This document shows positions 58,121 through 63,693 of a stretch of DNA of 64,000 nucleotides, piece by piece; within the stretch, counting starts at the first letter, position 1; each line of letters starts with the position of its first letter. The DNA is taken from positions 1-64,000 of the forward strand of contig CALVEY010000001.1 of the NCBI GenBank assembly GCA_944326705.1, in the 5' to 3' direction. This DNA comes from an uncultured Mucispirillum sp. (lineage in GTDB: Bacteria > Chrysiogenota > Deferribacteres > Deferribacterales > Mucispirillaceae). The translations under genes were made by a program, and so were the position numbers. A model generated the notes under the pieces. It did no database searches. It was given only the letters and a program-made list of their open reading frames with translations, and was not told where the DNA came from.

Positions 58121-58157
58121 TTTAATATTTTCATTTTCTTAAAATCATTTTAAAATT

Positions 58158-58184
58158 AACCTACCGAGAAAAACTCGGTAGGTT
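58158..58184. terminator. hairpin after the 32-residue membrane peptide gene
   Basis: AACCTACCGAG (58158-58168) pairs perfectly with CTCGGTAGGTT (58174-58184) around five A. The plus strand continues GTTTTT; the minus strand continues AATTTTAAAATG. It could end transcription in either direction. Confidence 0.6.
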
Positions 58185-58188
58185 GTTT

Positions 58189-58287
58189 TTACTGCTTGTT
58201 TTTAAAGTAGTTAAGCACCCTGCATCCAACAAAGCCCGCTACCAAACCAAAAAGCAGTGTTGCCGTCAACCAACCCCAAGTTGCCAT
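58189..58287 (-). CDS. 32-residue single-helix membrane peptide
   Basis: ATG at 58287 with AGGAGG upstream opens MATWGWLTATLLFGLVAGFV then GCRVLNYFKNKQ and a stop. One membrane helix and a basic C terminus. It lies in the lysis region between the spanins and the gp25-like gene, so a small holin or holin regulator is possible. A 120-nt leader element ends 9 bases before its ribosome binding site. Confidence 0.65.
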   Translation of the reverse strand: MATWGWLTATLLFGLVAGFVGCRVLNYFKNKQ

Positions 58288-58313
58288 AATATATACCTCC
58301 TGCGAGTTCAGTC

Positions 58314-58433
58314 GGTTATATCTTTTTTGTTTATACTTCGTTATCCATAAATTTTTATTCAGTCATTTATTGCTTTATAAACTCCTTCGTAAAAATTTAC
58401 GTCTGCCTTGTCTAATCAAAAAATCTTATAACC
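58314..58433 (-). repeat. 120-nt leader element, copy 3 (gene at 58287)
   Basis: Minus strand: GGTTATAAGATTTTTT at 58433, TAAATTTTT paired with AAAAATTTA around CGAAGGAGTTTATAAAGC then AATAAATGACTGA, end AAAAAAGATATAACC at 58314. Confidence 0.75.
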
Positions 58434-58477
58434 TATCTTTATTGTAATTTTATATATTTATATGTTAAAAAAATCCT

Positions 58478-58513
58478 TGTCATTCTGAGCCTGATTTATC
58501 AGGCGAAGAATCT
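58478..58513 (+). repeat. GTCATTCTGA palindromic element R6
   Basis: TGTCATTCTGA, stem GCCTGAT-tt-ATCAGGC, GAAGAATCT. Identical over 36 bases to R8. It supplies the end (DSSPDKSGSE) and stop of the o-spanin gene. Confidence 0.9.
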
Positions 58514-58758
58514 GTATAACATTTAATAGCTACTTCTAAACTCTTTATATATGCTACTAAATCCGCAATATTTAACATTAATATTGCTGTATTTTTTTCA
58601 CTGCCAATATGGCTTTTATTATCAAGTTGTTTTAACTCCACCCTTGCAGGCACAGCACACTGTTTATTTTTTACTATCACCCCGCTGTGTGAACTGCACC
58701 CAGTAATTATTAATAGCATTAACAGCATAATCACTTTTATTTTTACTAATAACTTCAT
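58480..58758 (-). CDS. Rz1-like outer-membrane spanin lipoprotein
   Basis: A 92-residue lipoprotein: signal MKLLVKIKVIMLLMLLIITG with the lipobox cysteine directly after it. Its 5' third lies inside the end of the Rz-like gene in another frame, the classical embedded Rz/Rz1 layout. Together they fuse inner and outer membrane at lysis. AAGGTGGG precedes the ATG at 58758. It is less proline-rich than coliphage Rz1. The last ten residues come from repeat R6. Confidence 0.75.
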   Translation of the reverse strand: MKLLVKIKVIMLLMLLIITGCSSHSGVIVKNKQCAVPARVELKQLDNKSHIGSEKNTAILMLNIADLVAYIKSLEVAIKCYTDSSPDKSGSE

Positions 58759-59197
58759 ATACACCCACCTTGTCACTCTGAGCCATAGGCGAAGAGTCTA
58801 TATTGTTTTTAGTCAGCTCTGTGGCAGGCGGTGCCACAGAGCCCTTTTTTGAGCCATTGTGCAAATTTATTTCGGAGGGAGTTTGTGGGAAAAATGTCCC
58901 ATTTTTACCAACATCATAAGCAGGCTCAATACTTAAAAATGTTAGTAAATTCTCTCTTGCTTTTAATCTTTCATTACATATACTTTCAGCTTCCAATACC
59001 TGTTGCTGCAATGCTGCAATATTTTTATCTATTTCAGTAATAGCAGCATCTCTTAACTCTACCATTTCAGAAAGTCTTATATTTTCTTTTGTAAGCTTAT
59101 TATTACTTGCTTTTTCAATACCTAAAAGCACAGATAAAACTATCAAAACTGTAAAAAGAAAAAGTATTATATATTTACTTAATGCATTTATATTCAT
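58664..59197 (-). CDS. Rz-like inner-membrane spanin
   Basis: A 177-residue protein with an N-terminal membrane helix (YIILFLFTVLIVLSVLLGI) and a periplasmic coiled coil (NKLTKENIRLSEMVELRDAA, LQQQVLEAESICNERLKA). That design, its place after the endolysin and the embedded Rz1-like gene identify it as the i-spanin. Met at 59197 is chosen; 59209 lies within repeat R8. Repeat R7 encodes DSSPMAQSDK near the C terminus. Confidence 0.72.
   Translation of the reverse strand: MNINALSKYIILFLFTVLIVLSVLLGIEKASNNKLTKENIRLSEMVELRDAAITEIDKNIAALQQQVLEAESICNERLKARENLLTFLSIEPAYDVGKNGTFFPQTPSEINLHNGSKKGSVAPPATELTKNNIDSSPMAQSDKVGVYEVISKNKSDYAVNAINNYWVQFTQRGDSKK
58771..58799 (+). repeat. GTCATTCTGA palindromic element R7, in frame in the Rz-like gene
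   Basis: TGTCACTCTGA, stem GCC-ata-GGC, GAAGAGTCT. Two matching changes from the consensus (C and G) keep the outer pairing. Read leftward it encodes DSSPMAQSD. Confidence 0.8.
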
Positions 59198-59208
59198 ATC
59201 ACATACCA

Positions 59209-59244
59209 TGTCATTCTGAGCCTGATTTATCAGGCGAAGAATCT
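59209..59244 (+). repeat. GTCATTCTGA palindromic element R8
   Basis: Identical to R6. Its right end (AGAATCTA on the plus strand) provides the TAG stop of the endolysin gene; its left end reaches the first possible start of the Rz-like gene. Confidence 0.9.
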
Positions 59245-59614
59245 ATTTATCTTCAGTAAGTTCAAAATGTGGATAATCTTTTAAATTTGTAAAATCTCTT
59301 CCCCAGCGTATGTTTATTCCCAGCTCTTTTGCTTTTGCCATAATTTTTTCACCCAGTTTTTCAAAAGCTGGAATATCTTCCCAATTTAAAGGCACTGGCA
59401 CAACATCTACTGCATGGCTGGGCTTGAAGTTATGTTTTGATTGTCCCCATTTTGCTTTACTTTTGCCTTCATAATATGCTTTTTCCTGCTCATATCTGCC
59501 ACGGAAGCCGCATATAACTGCACATTTCTCAGTCTCCGCTACAGCTTCTATTAGCTTTATTAAATCACTATGGCAGGTTTGTAATTTTTGTCTGCTTGTT
59601 TTTGATAATGGCAT
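59243..59614 (-). CDS. M15 peptidase endolysin
   Basis: A 123-residue peptidoglycan peptidase of the L-alanyl-D-glutamate/VanY type. Zinc-site residues are seen in SKHNFKPSHAVDVVP (H and D) and in DYPHFEL (H) near the end, with GFRGRYEQEKAYYEGKSKA upstream. No signal peptide is visible, so it would need a holin. AGGAG precedes the ATG; late promoter D lies about 80 bases upstream, making this the first gene of the lysis operon. Confidence 0.85.
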   Translation of the reverse strand: MPLSKTSRQKLQTCHSDLIKLIEAVAETEKCAVICGFRGRYEQEKAYYEGKSKAKWGQSKHNFKPSHAVDVVPVPLNWEDIPAFEKLGEKIMAKAKELGINIRWGRDFTNLKDYPHFELTEDK

Positions 59615-59630
59615 ATATAATCATCTCCTA

Positions 59631-59669
59631 TGTCATTCTGAATACCTGCTTGCAGGCAATGAAGAATCT
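59631..59669 (+). repeat. GTCATTCTGA palindromic element R9
   Basis: TGTCATTCTGAATA, stem CCTGC-tt-GCAGG, CAATGAAGAATCT. It lies in the leader between late promoter D and the endolysin start. Confidence 0.85.
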
Positions 59670-59691
59670 TTTTATCTCTTTTCATAAGCTG

Positions 59692-59749
59692 ATTATATAT
59701 GTTTAAATAGGGTAATTACAGATAAAGGGTATTATTAATATTTATTATA
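59692..59749 (-). promoter_or_regulatory. phage late promoter D, lysis operon
   Basis: Minus strand: box from 59749 (TATAATAAATATTAATAA), TTATCTGTA to 59717, 19 bases, TATAAT at 59692-59697, then CAGCTTATGAAA as after promoter C. Confidence 0.7.
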
Positions 59750-59839
59750 GACGAGCGTATTATGCGAGGACTGCCAAATTCCCGACTGAATAAGGAGGAA
59801 TCAGAATTTGCACAGGCTAGTAGGGTATATCAATATAAT

Positions 59840-59866
59840 AAAAGCCAGTATTTGCTACTGGCTTTT
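59840..59866. terminator. bidirectional terminator at the end of the ribbon-helix-helix gene
   Basis: AAAAGCCAGTA (59840-59850) pairs perfectly with TACTGGCTTTT (59856-59866). The stop codon of the leftward gene lies inside the hairpin. Confidence 0.8.
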
Positions 59867-60037
59867 CATTTCTTTTTTGATAAGCTGGCGAATATATGTT
59901 GCTATACTTCCAAGCTCTTTTTCTTCTACTTGATTTTTTACAAAATCATACATATCCTGCGACATCATTATTTTAATACCATAACTTTCACCTTTATCAT
60001 CAATAGGCTTCCTGCCCGGTTTCTTTTTTTCACTCAT
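59855..60037 (-). CDS. small ribbon-helix-helix-like DNA-binding protein
   Basis: A 60-residue protein. The basic start EKKKPGRKPIDDKGESYGIK resembles an AT-hook followed by the strand of a ribbon-helix-helix domain; MSQDMYDFVKNQVEEKELGS and IATYIRQLIKKEM give the two helices. It is a plausible late or antirepressor-type regulator upstream of the lysis operon. The target is unknown. Confidence 0.6.
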   Translation of the reverse strand: MSEKKKPGRKPIDDKGESYGIKIMMSQDMYDFVKNQVEEKELGSIATYIRQLIKKEMKSQ

Positions 60038-60125
60038 ACTGCACCCCTTATATTTTGTTTTATCATAATATAATACATAATTAAAATAATTTCAATACTT
60101 TTTTATATTTTATTACACTTTTTTA

Positions 60126-60154
60126 TTGACAAGGCTAAACAATTATAGTATATA
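60126..60154 (+). promoter_or_regulatory. strong promoter of the 28-residue peptide gene
   Basis: TTGACA (60126-60131), 17 bases, TATATA (60149-60154), with TATAAT overlapping just after. It faces right, opposite to its neighbours. The leader to the start codon is about 60 bases. Confidence 0.65.
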
Positions 60155-60218
60155 TAATTATCAGCTGAAAGGTAGTTACTTTTTAGTTTGATGCTTGAAA
60201 ATAAAATAGGAGGTGCAG

Positions 60219-60305
60219 ATGGGTAAAAAAGAAAAAATAGCTCTTTTAAACAAAATACTTGAAGCTGTTACAGCAGCTATCAAGCTATTAAAAGAGCTTA
60301 TTTAA
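60219..60305 (+). CDS. 28-residue amphipathic cationic peptide
   Basis: ATG at 60219 preceded by AGGAGGTGCAG, near-perfect complement to 16S rRNA, opens MGKKEKIALLNKILEAVTAA, then IKLLKELI and a stop. The peptide would form an amphipathic helix with lysines on one face, like small membrane-active peptides. It has its own promoter and is followed by TTAAAAAA-TC-TTTTTTAA. Toxin, leader peptide and small inhibitor are all possible. No homolog comes to mind. Confidence 0.55.
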   Translation: MGKKEKIALLNKILEAVTAAIKLLKELI

Positions 60306-60393
60306 AAAATCTTTTTTAAGGTGCAGGGTATGAAAGCCCTGTATCCCATACCCATAATATAAAGCCACTTTCCTATTTTGTCAAGCAAAAGAA

Positions 60394-60422
60394 AAGCCCT
60401 GCATAATCATAATGCAGGGCTT
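60394..60422. terminator. terminator downstream of the 85-residue membrane protein gene
   Basis: AAGCCCTGCAT (60394-60404) pairs with ATGCAGGGCTT (60412-60422), flanked by A- and T-containing sequence on both sides. Confidence 0.65.
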
Positions 60423-60464
60423 AAATGTTTTAAATATTAATTTGCTAGAGTAAAAAACAAATTC

Positions 60465-60722
60465 CTAATTGCTATCTTTTTCAAATAATATTAAATACCC
60501 TGCTCCAAAAGTCCATAAAAACAATGTACAAACAAGTATCAATAATTGCAGTATTATAATAGCATAGTTATTTGTACTGTGTGGTATAATCTCTTTACAT
60601 ACCCACCCATTAGCATTTTCTTTTTTTATTGCATTATTTAAAGCTCTTTTAGGGTTTGTAAGTAATGCACCCAAAATACCACCACTTAAAGCAATTCTTT
60701 CAACTTTGTTTTCTTTCATCAA
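60465..60722 (-). CDS. small membrane protein, unknown
   Basis: An 85-residue protein: a cytoplasmic part with LLTNPKRALNNAIKKENANG and one C-terminal membrane helix (about residues 53-78, IIILQLLILVCTLFLWTFGAGYL). AAGGAG precedes the start. It sits between the lysis module and the immunity region, has its own terminator, and may be expressed in the lysogen. The N-P-K-R-A-L-N-x-A region looks conserved, but I cannot name the family. Confidence 0.55.
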   Translation of the reverse strand: MMKENKVERIALSGGILGALLTNPKRALNNAIKKENANGWVCKEIIPHSTNNYAIIILQLLILVCTLFLWTFGAGYLILFEKDSN

Positions 60723-60856
60723 AATCTCCTTTTTCTTTTTATAGTTTCATAAGCACATGCTGCTTATAATTATTTTTCCCTTGCTATTCATATTTTTTCA
60801 TTATATATTCATAAAAATGATAAATTTTTATACATCATTTTAAATTTCTCTTAAAC

Positions 60857-60878
60857 ATACAGGGCGAAAGCCCTGTAT
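60857..60878. terminator. GNRA-capped hairpin after the repressor operon
   Basis: ATACAGGGC (60857-60865) pairs perfectly with GCCCTGTAT (60870-60878) around GAAA on the plus strand. It lies about 55 bases after the stop of the leftward gene at 60932. The T run is weak, so its activity as a terminator is uncertain. Confidence 0.5.
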
Positions 60879-60931
60879 AAAACAATCAACTCTTATTTCT
60901 TCTATACTGTGCTTGAGATTGCAGTCTACTT

Positions 60932-61795
60932 TTATAATAAGTTTCTTTCACGCAATTTTTTTTGCCAGTATCTACTTTTATTTAGACCTTTTCTATAAAT
61001 TTTATCGTAATTTAATTTTATATATAATTCTTTATTATATATTCCTTTCCATGATATAAAAGTCATTCTTATATGTGATACTTCTTCATCTTTTGCTATA
61101 TCTGCTGGCAAGTAAGGATGCTCATAAAAAATTTTTCTACAAATATGATCTATAACAAAACAACTATGTTCAAAAATATCATCAAAATCTGATGTTGCAT
61201 ATAGAATATTATTGAACCTATATTTTAATAATCTACTTGCAGGATTTTTTTTATTAAAATTAACATGGTCAGCCATTCGTGGTAAAAATCTTGTTAATAA
61301 ATTTTTTACTTCCCATATATCATTATTTACAGACATTATTAATATACCACAATTTGAAAGTAAAACTTCATTACCATTAATATAATTATTAACAATATCA
61401 TTATTTGTATCTAACAAGTTACTTTCATCTATTAAATAATATGTCCTATTTATTATTTTTTTATTAAACATTAGTACAAAATTAAATTCAAAAACTAAAT
61501 CTTTATATTCTTCACTTTCTGCATATTCTTTTGTTATATCAACCAAACTAAAATCATCTGCCAATACATCTAGGGTAAAGGTAAAATGGCTTAAAATATT
61601 ATCACTTTCTATAGATTCATTATTTATGCACACATATACCACATTATCATAATTAAATTTATCATTTTCAGGATTATCTATTGTAAAGTAAAAATCTTGG
61701 TTATTTATCTTTGATAATCTTTTATATAATTCCACATAAAAATCCTTATAAATTTCATTTTGATTAAATATCATAACTCCATATTTCATATCCAT
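60932..61795 (-). CDS. unknown protein coupled to the phage repressor
   Basis: A 287-residue soluble protein, acidic and rich in N, D, I and F, and very AT-rich. It contains VYVCINNESIESDNILSHFT, YLIDESNLLDTNNDIVNNY and a C-terminal WKGIYNKELYIKLNYDKIYR with a basic tail. No membrane helix or nuclease motif is seen. It starts five bases after the repressor stop and its GGGG site lies in the repressor's last codons, so both should be made in the lysogen. That position is typical of exclusion or anti-phage genes. Confidence 0.6.
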   Translation of the reverse strand: MDMKYGVMIFNQNEIYKDFYVELYKRLSKINNQDFYFTIDNPENDKFNYDNVVYVCINNESIESDNILSHFTFTLDVLADDFSLVDITKEYAESEEYKDLVFEFNFVLMFNKKIINRTYYLIDESNLLDTNNDIVNNYINGNEVLLSNCGILIMSVNNDIWEVKNLLTRFLPRMADHVNFNKKNPASRLLKYRFNNILYATSDFDDIFEHSCFVIDHICRKIFYEHPYLPADIAKDEEVSHIRMTFISWKGIYNKELYIKLNYDKIYRKGLNKSRYWQKKLRERNLL

Positions 61796-61800
61796 AATTT

Positions 61801-62151
61801 TTACCCCGCTTGGTTTATTTTATTATTTTTTTTATCAACCATTGCTTGTGTTGTTTTAATGATTTCAGCTAATTCTTCATCAGAAAAATCATCAAGCATT
61901 TTTAATAAAAAGTCATATCTACTAGATGATTTTAAAAACATTTCACCATTATCATAAAACAACCAATCTAAATTTACATTTAATGTATTTTTTATATGCT
62001 CTTTTGTTGTGTTATCAGGAACAGACCTGCCACGCTCCCAATTTTGTATAGTATTATATCTTTTACCTAATTTCTCACCAAATTCTGTCTGTGTTAAATT
62101 TAAATATTCTCTTAAATATTTGATATTTTTAATAAAAATTTTATTATCCAT
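61801..62151 (-). CDS. phage repressor, XRE-type helix-turn-helix
   Basis: A 116-residue protein. KNIKYLREYLNLTQTEFGEK and RYNTIQNWERGRSVPDN form the HTH_3 domain; the C-terminal half is helical and could dimerise. The ATG at 62151 is preferred; a frame opening at 62196 would run through the operators. Two palindromes containing CTCAATATTGA lie directly upstream, so it probably represses its own and the rightward early promoter. Confidence 0.78.
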   Translation of the reverse strand: MDNKIFIKNIKYLREYLNLTQTEFGEKLGKRYNTIQNWERGRSVPDNTTKEHIKNTLNVNLDWLFYDNGEMFLKSSSRYDFLLKMLDDFSDEELAEIIKTTQAMVDKKNNKINQAG

Positions 62152-62157
62152 AAAATT

Positions 62158-62206
62158 ACACTCAATATTGAATATTTTTTCTTGACTTATACTCAATATT
62201 GAGTAT
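62158..62206. promoter_or_regulatory. repressor operators OR/OL-like
   Basis: ATACTCAATATTGAGTAT at 62189-62206 is a perfect 18-bp palindrome; ACTCAATATTGAAT at about 62159-62172 is a near copy, 30 bases away. The first lies in the spacer of the early promoter, the second between the repressor promoter and start. Confidence 0.75.
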
Positions 62207-62209
62207 ATT
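62182..62209 (+). promoter_or_regulatory. rightward early promoter
   Basis: TTGACT (62182-62187), 16 bases, TATATT (62204-62209). The perfect operator palindrome fills the spacer, so repressor binding would exclude RNA polymerase. Confidence 0.65.
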
Positions 62210-62224
62210 TATATTATCAAGTTT

Positions 62225-62294
62225 AATAAAGCCTATCAGTTAGTAAATATTAAGGCTTATAAATAAGTCTTAATATACCACAAAAGGCTTTATT
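62225..62294 (+). ncRNA. nested-hairpin leader of the early transcript
   Basis: AATAAAGCCT (62225-62234) pairs with AGGCTTTATT (62285-62294). Inside, ATATTAAGGCTTAT (62247-62260) pairs with ATAAGTCTTAATAT (62263-62276) with one G-U. The structure lies entirely in the 5' leader, between the early promoter and the first early gene. Confidence 0.65.
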
Positions 62295-62331
62295 TTACAA
62301 GAAAAAACAATATTTTTTGGAGGTATTTTTT

Positions 62332-62553
62332 ATGAATTTAGAGCAAAAAAGTAAAATCATTCAAGCTCTAGTTTTAAAAGGCATTACTCAAAAAGCACTT
62401 GCTAGTGATATTGGTGTTTCTACCCAGTTTTTAGGGGAAGTCATCTCTGGCAAAAGCAGAAGCCACAGAGTAGAGCAAGAGATAACAAAAGTAACAGGGT
62501 ATCAGTTCCCAACACCACAAAGAGTGCCAAGAACATTAGCTGCTAATAATTAA
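62332..62553 (+). CDS. Ner/Cro-like transcriptional regulator
   Basis: A 73-residue protein with a helix-turn-helix GITQKALASDIGVSTQFLGE and SGKSRSHRVEQEITKVTGY. It is the first rightward early gene, divergent from the repressor, the position of Mu ner or lambda cro. GGAGG precedes the ATG at 62332, which is preferred over 62317. Confidence 0.72.
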   Translation: MNLEQKSKIIQALVLKGITQKALASDIGVSTQFLGEVISGKSRSHRVEQEITKVTGYQFPTPQRVPRTLAANN

Positions 62554-62567
62554 TTTTGGAGGACACT

Positions 62568-62765
62568 ATGGCATTAGTAATTGAAACAACAAAATACAGA
62601 CATAAACAGGATAAAAATTTAGTTATCACTGTGTTAGATTTAGATGCATGTGATGAAGATTATAGAGAGCCTGCATATATCTATAAAACAGATGATTTAT
62701 ATGCAGGCTGGCAGGTGTCTTTGAATCGCAAATTTTTAGATGATTATGAAATAGAGGAAATATAA
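62568..62765 (+). CDS. early phage protein, unknown
   Basis: A 65-residue acidic protein, beginning MALVIETTKYRHKQDKNLVI and rich in aromatic and acidic residues (YIYKTDDLYAGWQVSLNRKF). GGAGG precedes the ATG at 62568. It is co-transcribed with the Ner-like gene and overlaps the next start by one base. The family is not recognised. Confidence 0.5.
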   Translation: MALVIETTKYRHKQDKNLVITVLDLDACDEDYREPAYIYKTDDLYAGWQVSLNRKFLDDYEIEEI

Positions 62766-63022
62766 TGGGTAGTCTGGAGGTTAGAAATATTATTATATGC
62801 CCGCAATGTGGTCATACACAATTTACAGCGAAAACGGAATGTTCAGTATCCGTTAAATTTTATGAAGATAACAATATAATTTATCCCGAAACAAATGTGT
62901 TTGATACAGATGATGACACACTAATAGATATTGAATGTGCGTACTGTAACCACACTCTTGCAAGCTCTTTTAAAGATTTAATAATATTAATAAATACTAT
63001 AAGGAAGTGTTATGCCAAATAA
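62765..63022 (+). CDS. early zinc-ribbon protein, unknown
   Basis: An 85-residue protein with two C-x2-C knuckles, CPQC near residue 12 and CAYC near 58, forming a zinc ribbon. It is probably a small nucleic-acid or protein-binding accessory of the early operon. It starts on the last base of the upstream stop and overlaps the next gene by 11 bases. Confidence 0.55.
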   Translation: MGSLEVRNIIICPQCGHTQFTAKTECSVSVKFYEDNNIIYPETNVFDTDDDTLIDIECAYCNHTLASSFKDLIILINTIRKCYAK

Positions 63023-63224
63023 ATTTCAATACCTTTATTTTAACAAAATCATTGCAGTTATTCGCAGCTGTAAAGATGAAGCACAGCTTGATAATGCTCG
63101 TAAATGGTTTGATACTGTAACTTATATAAACAAACTGCCAGTAGAGCTCACAAATAAGATAGTAAGAGCTTATAAAGCAAAAAAGCAGCAAATCCAAAAT
63201 GGACTTGCCGCCAAATACAATTAA
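63012..63224 (+). CDS. early phage protein, helical, unknown
   Basis: A 70-residue basic helical protein: NKIIAVIRSCKDEAQLDNAR and LPVELTNKIVRAYKAKKQQI. AAGGAAG precedes its start within the zinc-ribbon gene. Small proteins of this type are common in transposable-phage early regions, but I cannot name it. Confidence 0.5.
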   Translation: MPNKFQYLYFNKIIAVIRSCKDEAQLDNARKWFDTVTYINKLPVELTNKIVRAYKAKKQQIQNGLAAKYN

Positions 63225-63238
63225 TCTGCAAGGGGTTT

Positions 63239-63332
63239 AGACTCTTTATGCCGCTTAAAATGACAATAATCTTTCCCCCATTGTCATTCTGAGCCTGCAG
63301 AGCAGGCGAAGAATCTAAACAGCGAAGAATCT
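63239..63332 (+). repeat. GTCATTCTGA palindromic element R10 with an inverted degenerate copy
   Basis: R10 at 63282-63316: TGTCATTCTGA, stem GCCTGC-aga-GCAGGC, GAAGAATCT, with an extra half copy GCGAAGAATCT ending at 63332. Just before it, 63239-63265 (AGACTCTTTATGCCG ... AAAATGACA) reads like a degraded copy in the opposite orientation. It is intergenic in the early operon. Confidence 0.8.
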
Positions 63333-63387
63333 TAAAACTTCCTAGATATAATTGTATTAAAATTTTTAAAAAATGCAAGAGGTAATT

Positions 63388-63693
63388 ATGGCTCAAACAT
63401 ACACAAAGATTAATGCATTAAGCAAAGGGCTTGCAATCTTAAATATAATAGGTTCTTCGCCAACTCCTATAATGGCTCGTGATATAGCTGAGCAGGCAGG
63501 CGTTACTTACTCTACAGCTATGAATAATATCATAACATTAGAAGATGCAGGGTTTATTGAAAAGCAAGGCTCAGGCTATATTGGCAGTTTTAAACTAGCT
63601 ACAATTTGGACTAATCGTATGAGCTACTTAAAAAGAAAAAAAGAGAAAGTGGCTGATGAAATAGAAGTATTAGAGCGTGGAGGAGCACAATGA
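63388..63693 (+). CDS. winged-helix regulator (IclR-type N-terminal domain only)
   Basis: A 101-residue protein. ALSKGLAILNIIGSSPTPIM, ARDIAEQAGVTYSTAMNNII and LEDAGFIEKQGSGYIGSFKL form a winged helix-turn-helix as in IclR regulators, without the effector domain; a basic helix (LKRKKEKVADEIEVLER) follows. AGAGGT precedes the ATG at 63388. It may control middle genes. It overlaps the next gene by four bases. Confidence 0.62.
   Translation: MAQTYTKINALSKGLAILNIIGSSPTPIMARDIAEQAGVTYSTAMNNIITLEDAGFIEKQGSGYIGSFKLATIWTNRMSYLKRKKEKVADEIEVLERGGAQ

Noticed and set aside
43097-58433. Short open frames starting at the ATGACYGA in the 120-nt leaders as real genes
   Set aside because: Two of the three stop within a few codons (MTE-stop and MTELIF-stop), so no common peptide is encoded; the conservation follows the RNA structure instead.
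58200-59040. Rightward open frames over the spanin region
   Set aside because: They are antisense to a well supported endolysin-spanin operon, have no ribosome binding site and show no recognisable family.
46089-63332. Reading the GTCATTCTGA elements as ordinary intrinsic terminators or IS ends
   Set aside because: They lack a T run, several lie in the middle of coding sequences, and no transposase gene adjoins them. The stems vary in sequence while the flanks are kept.
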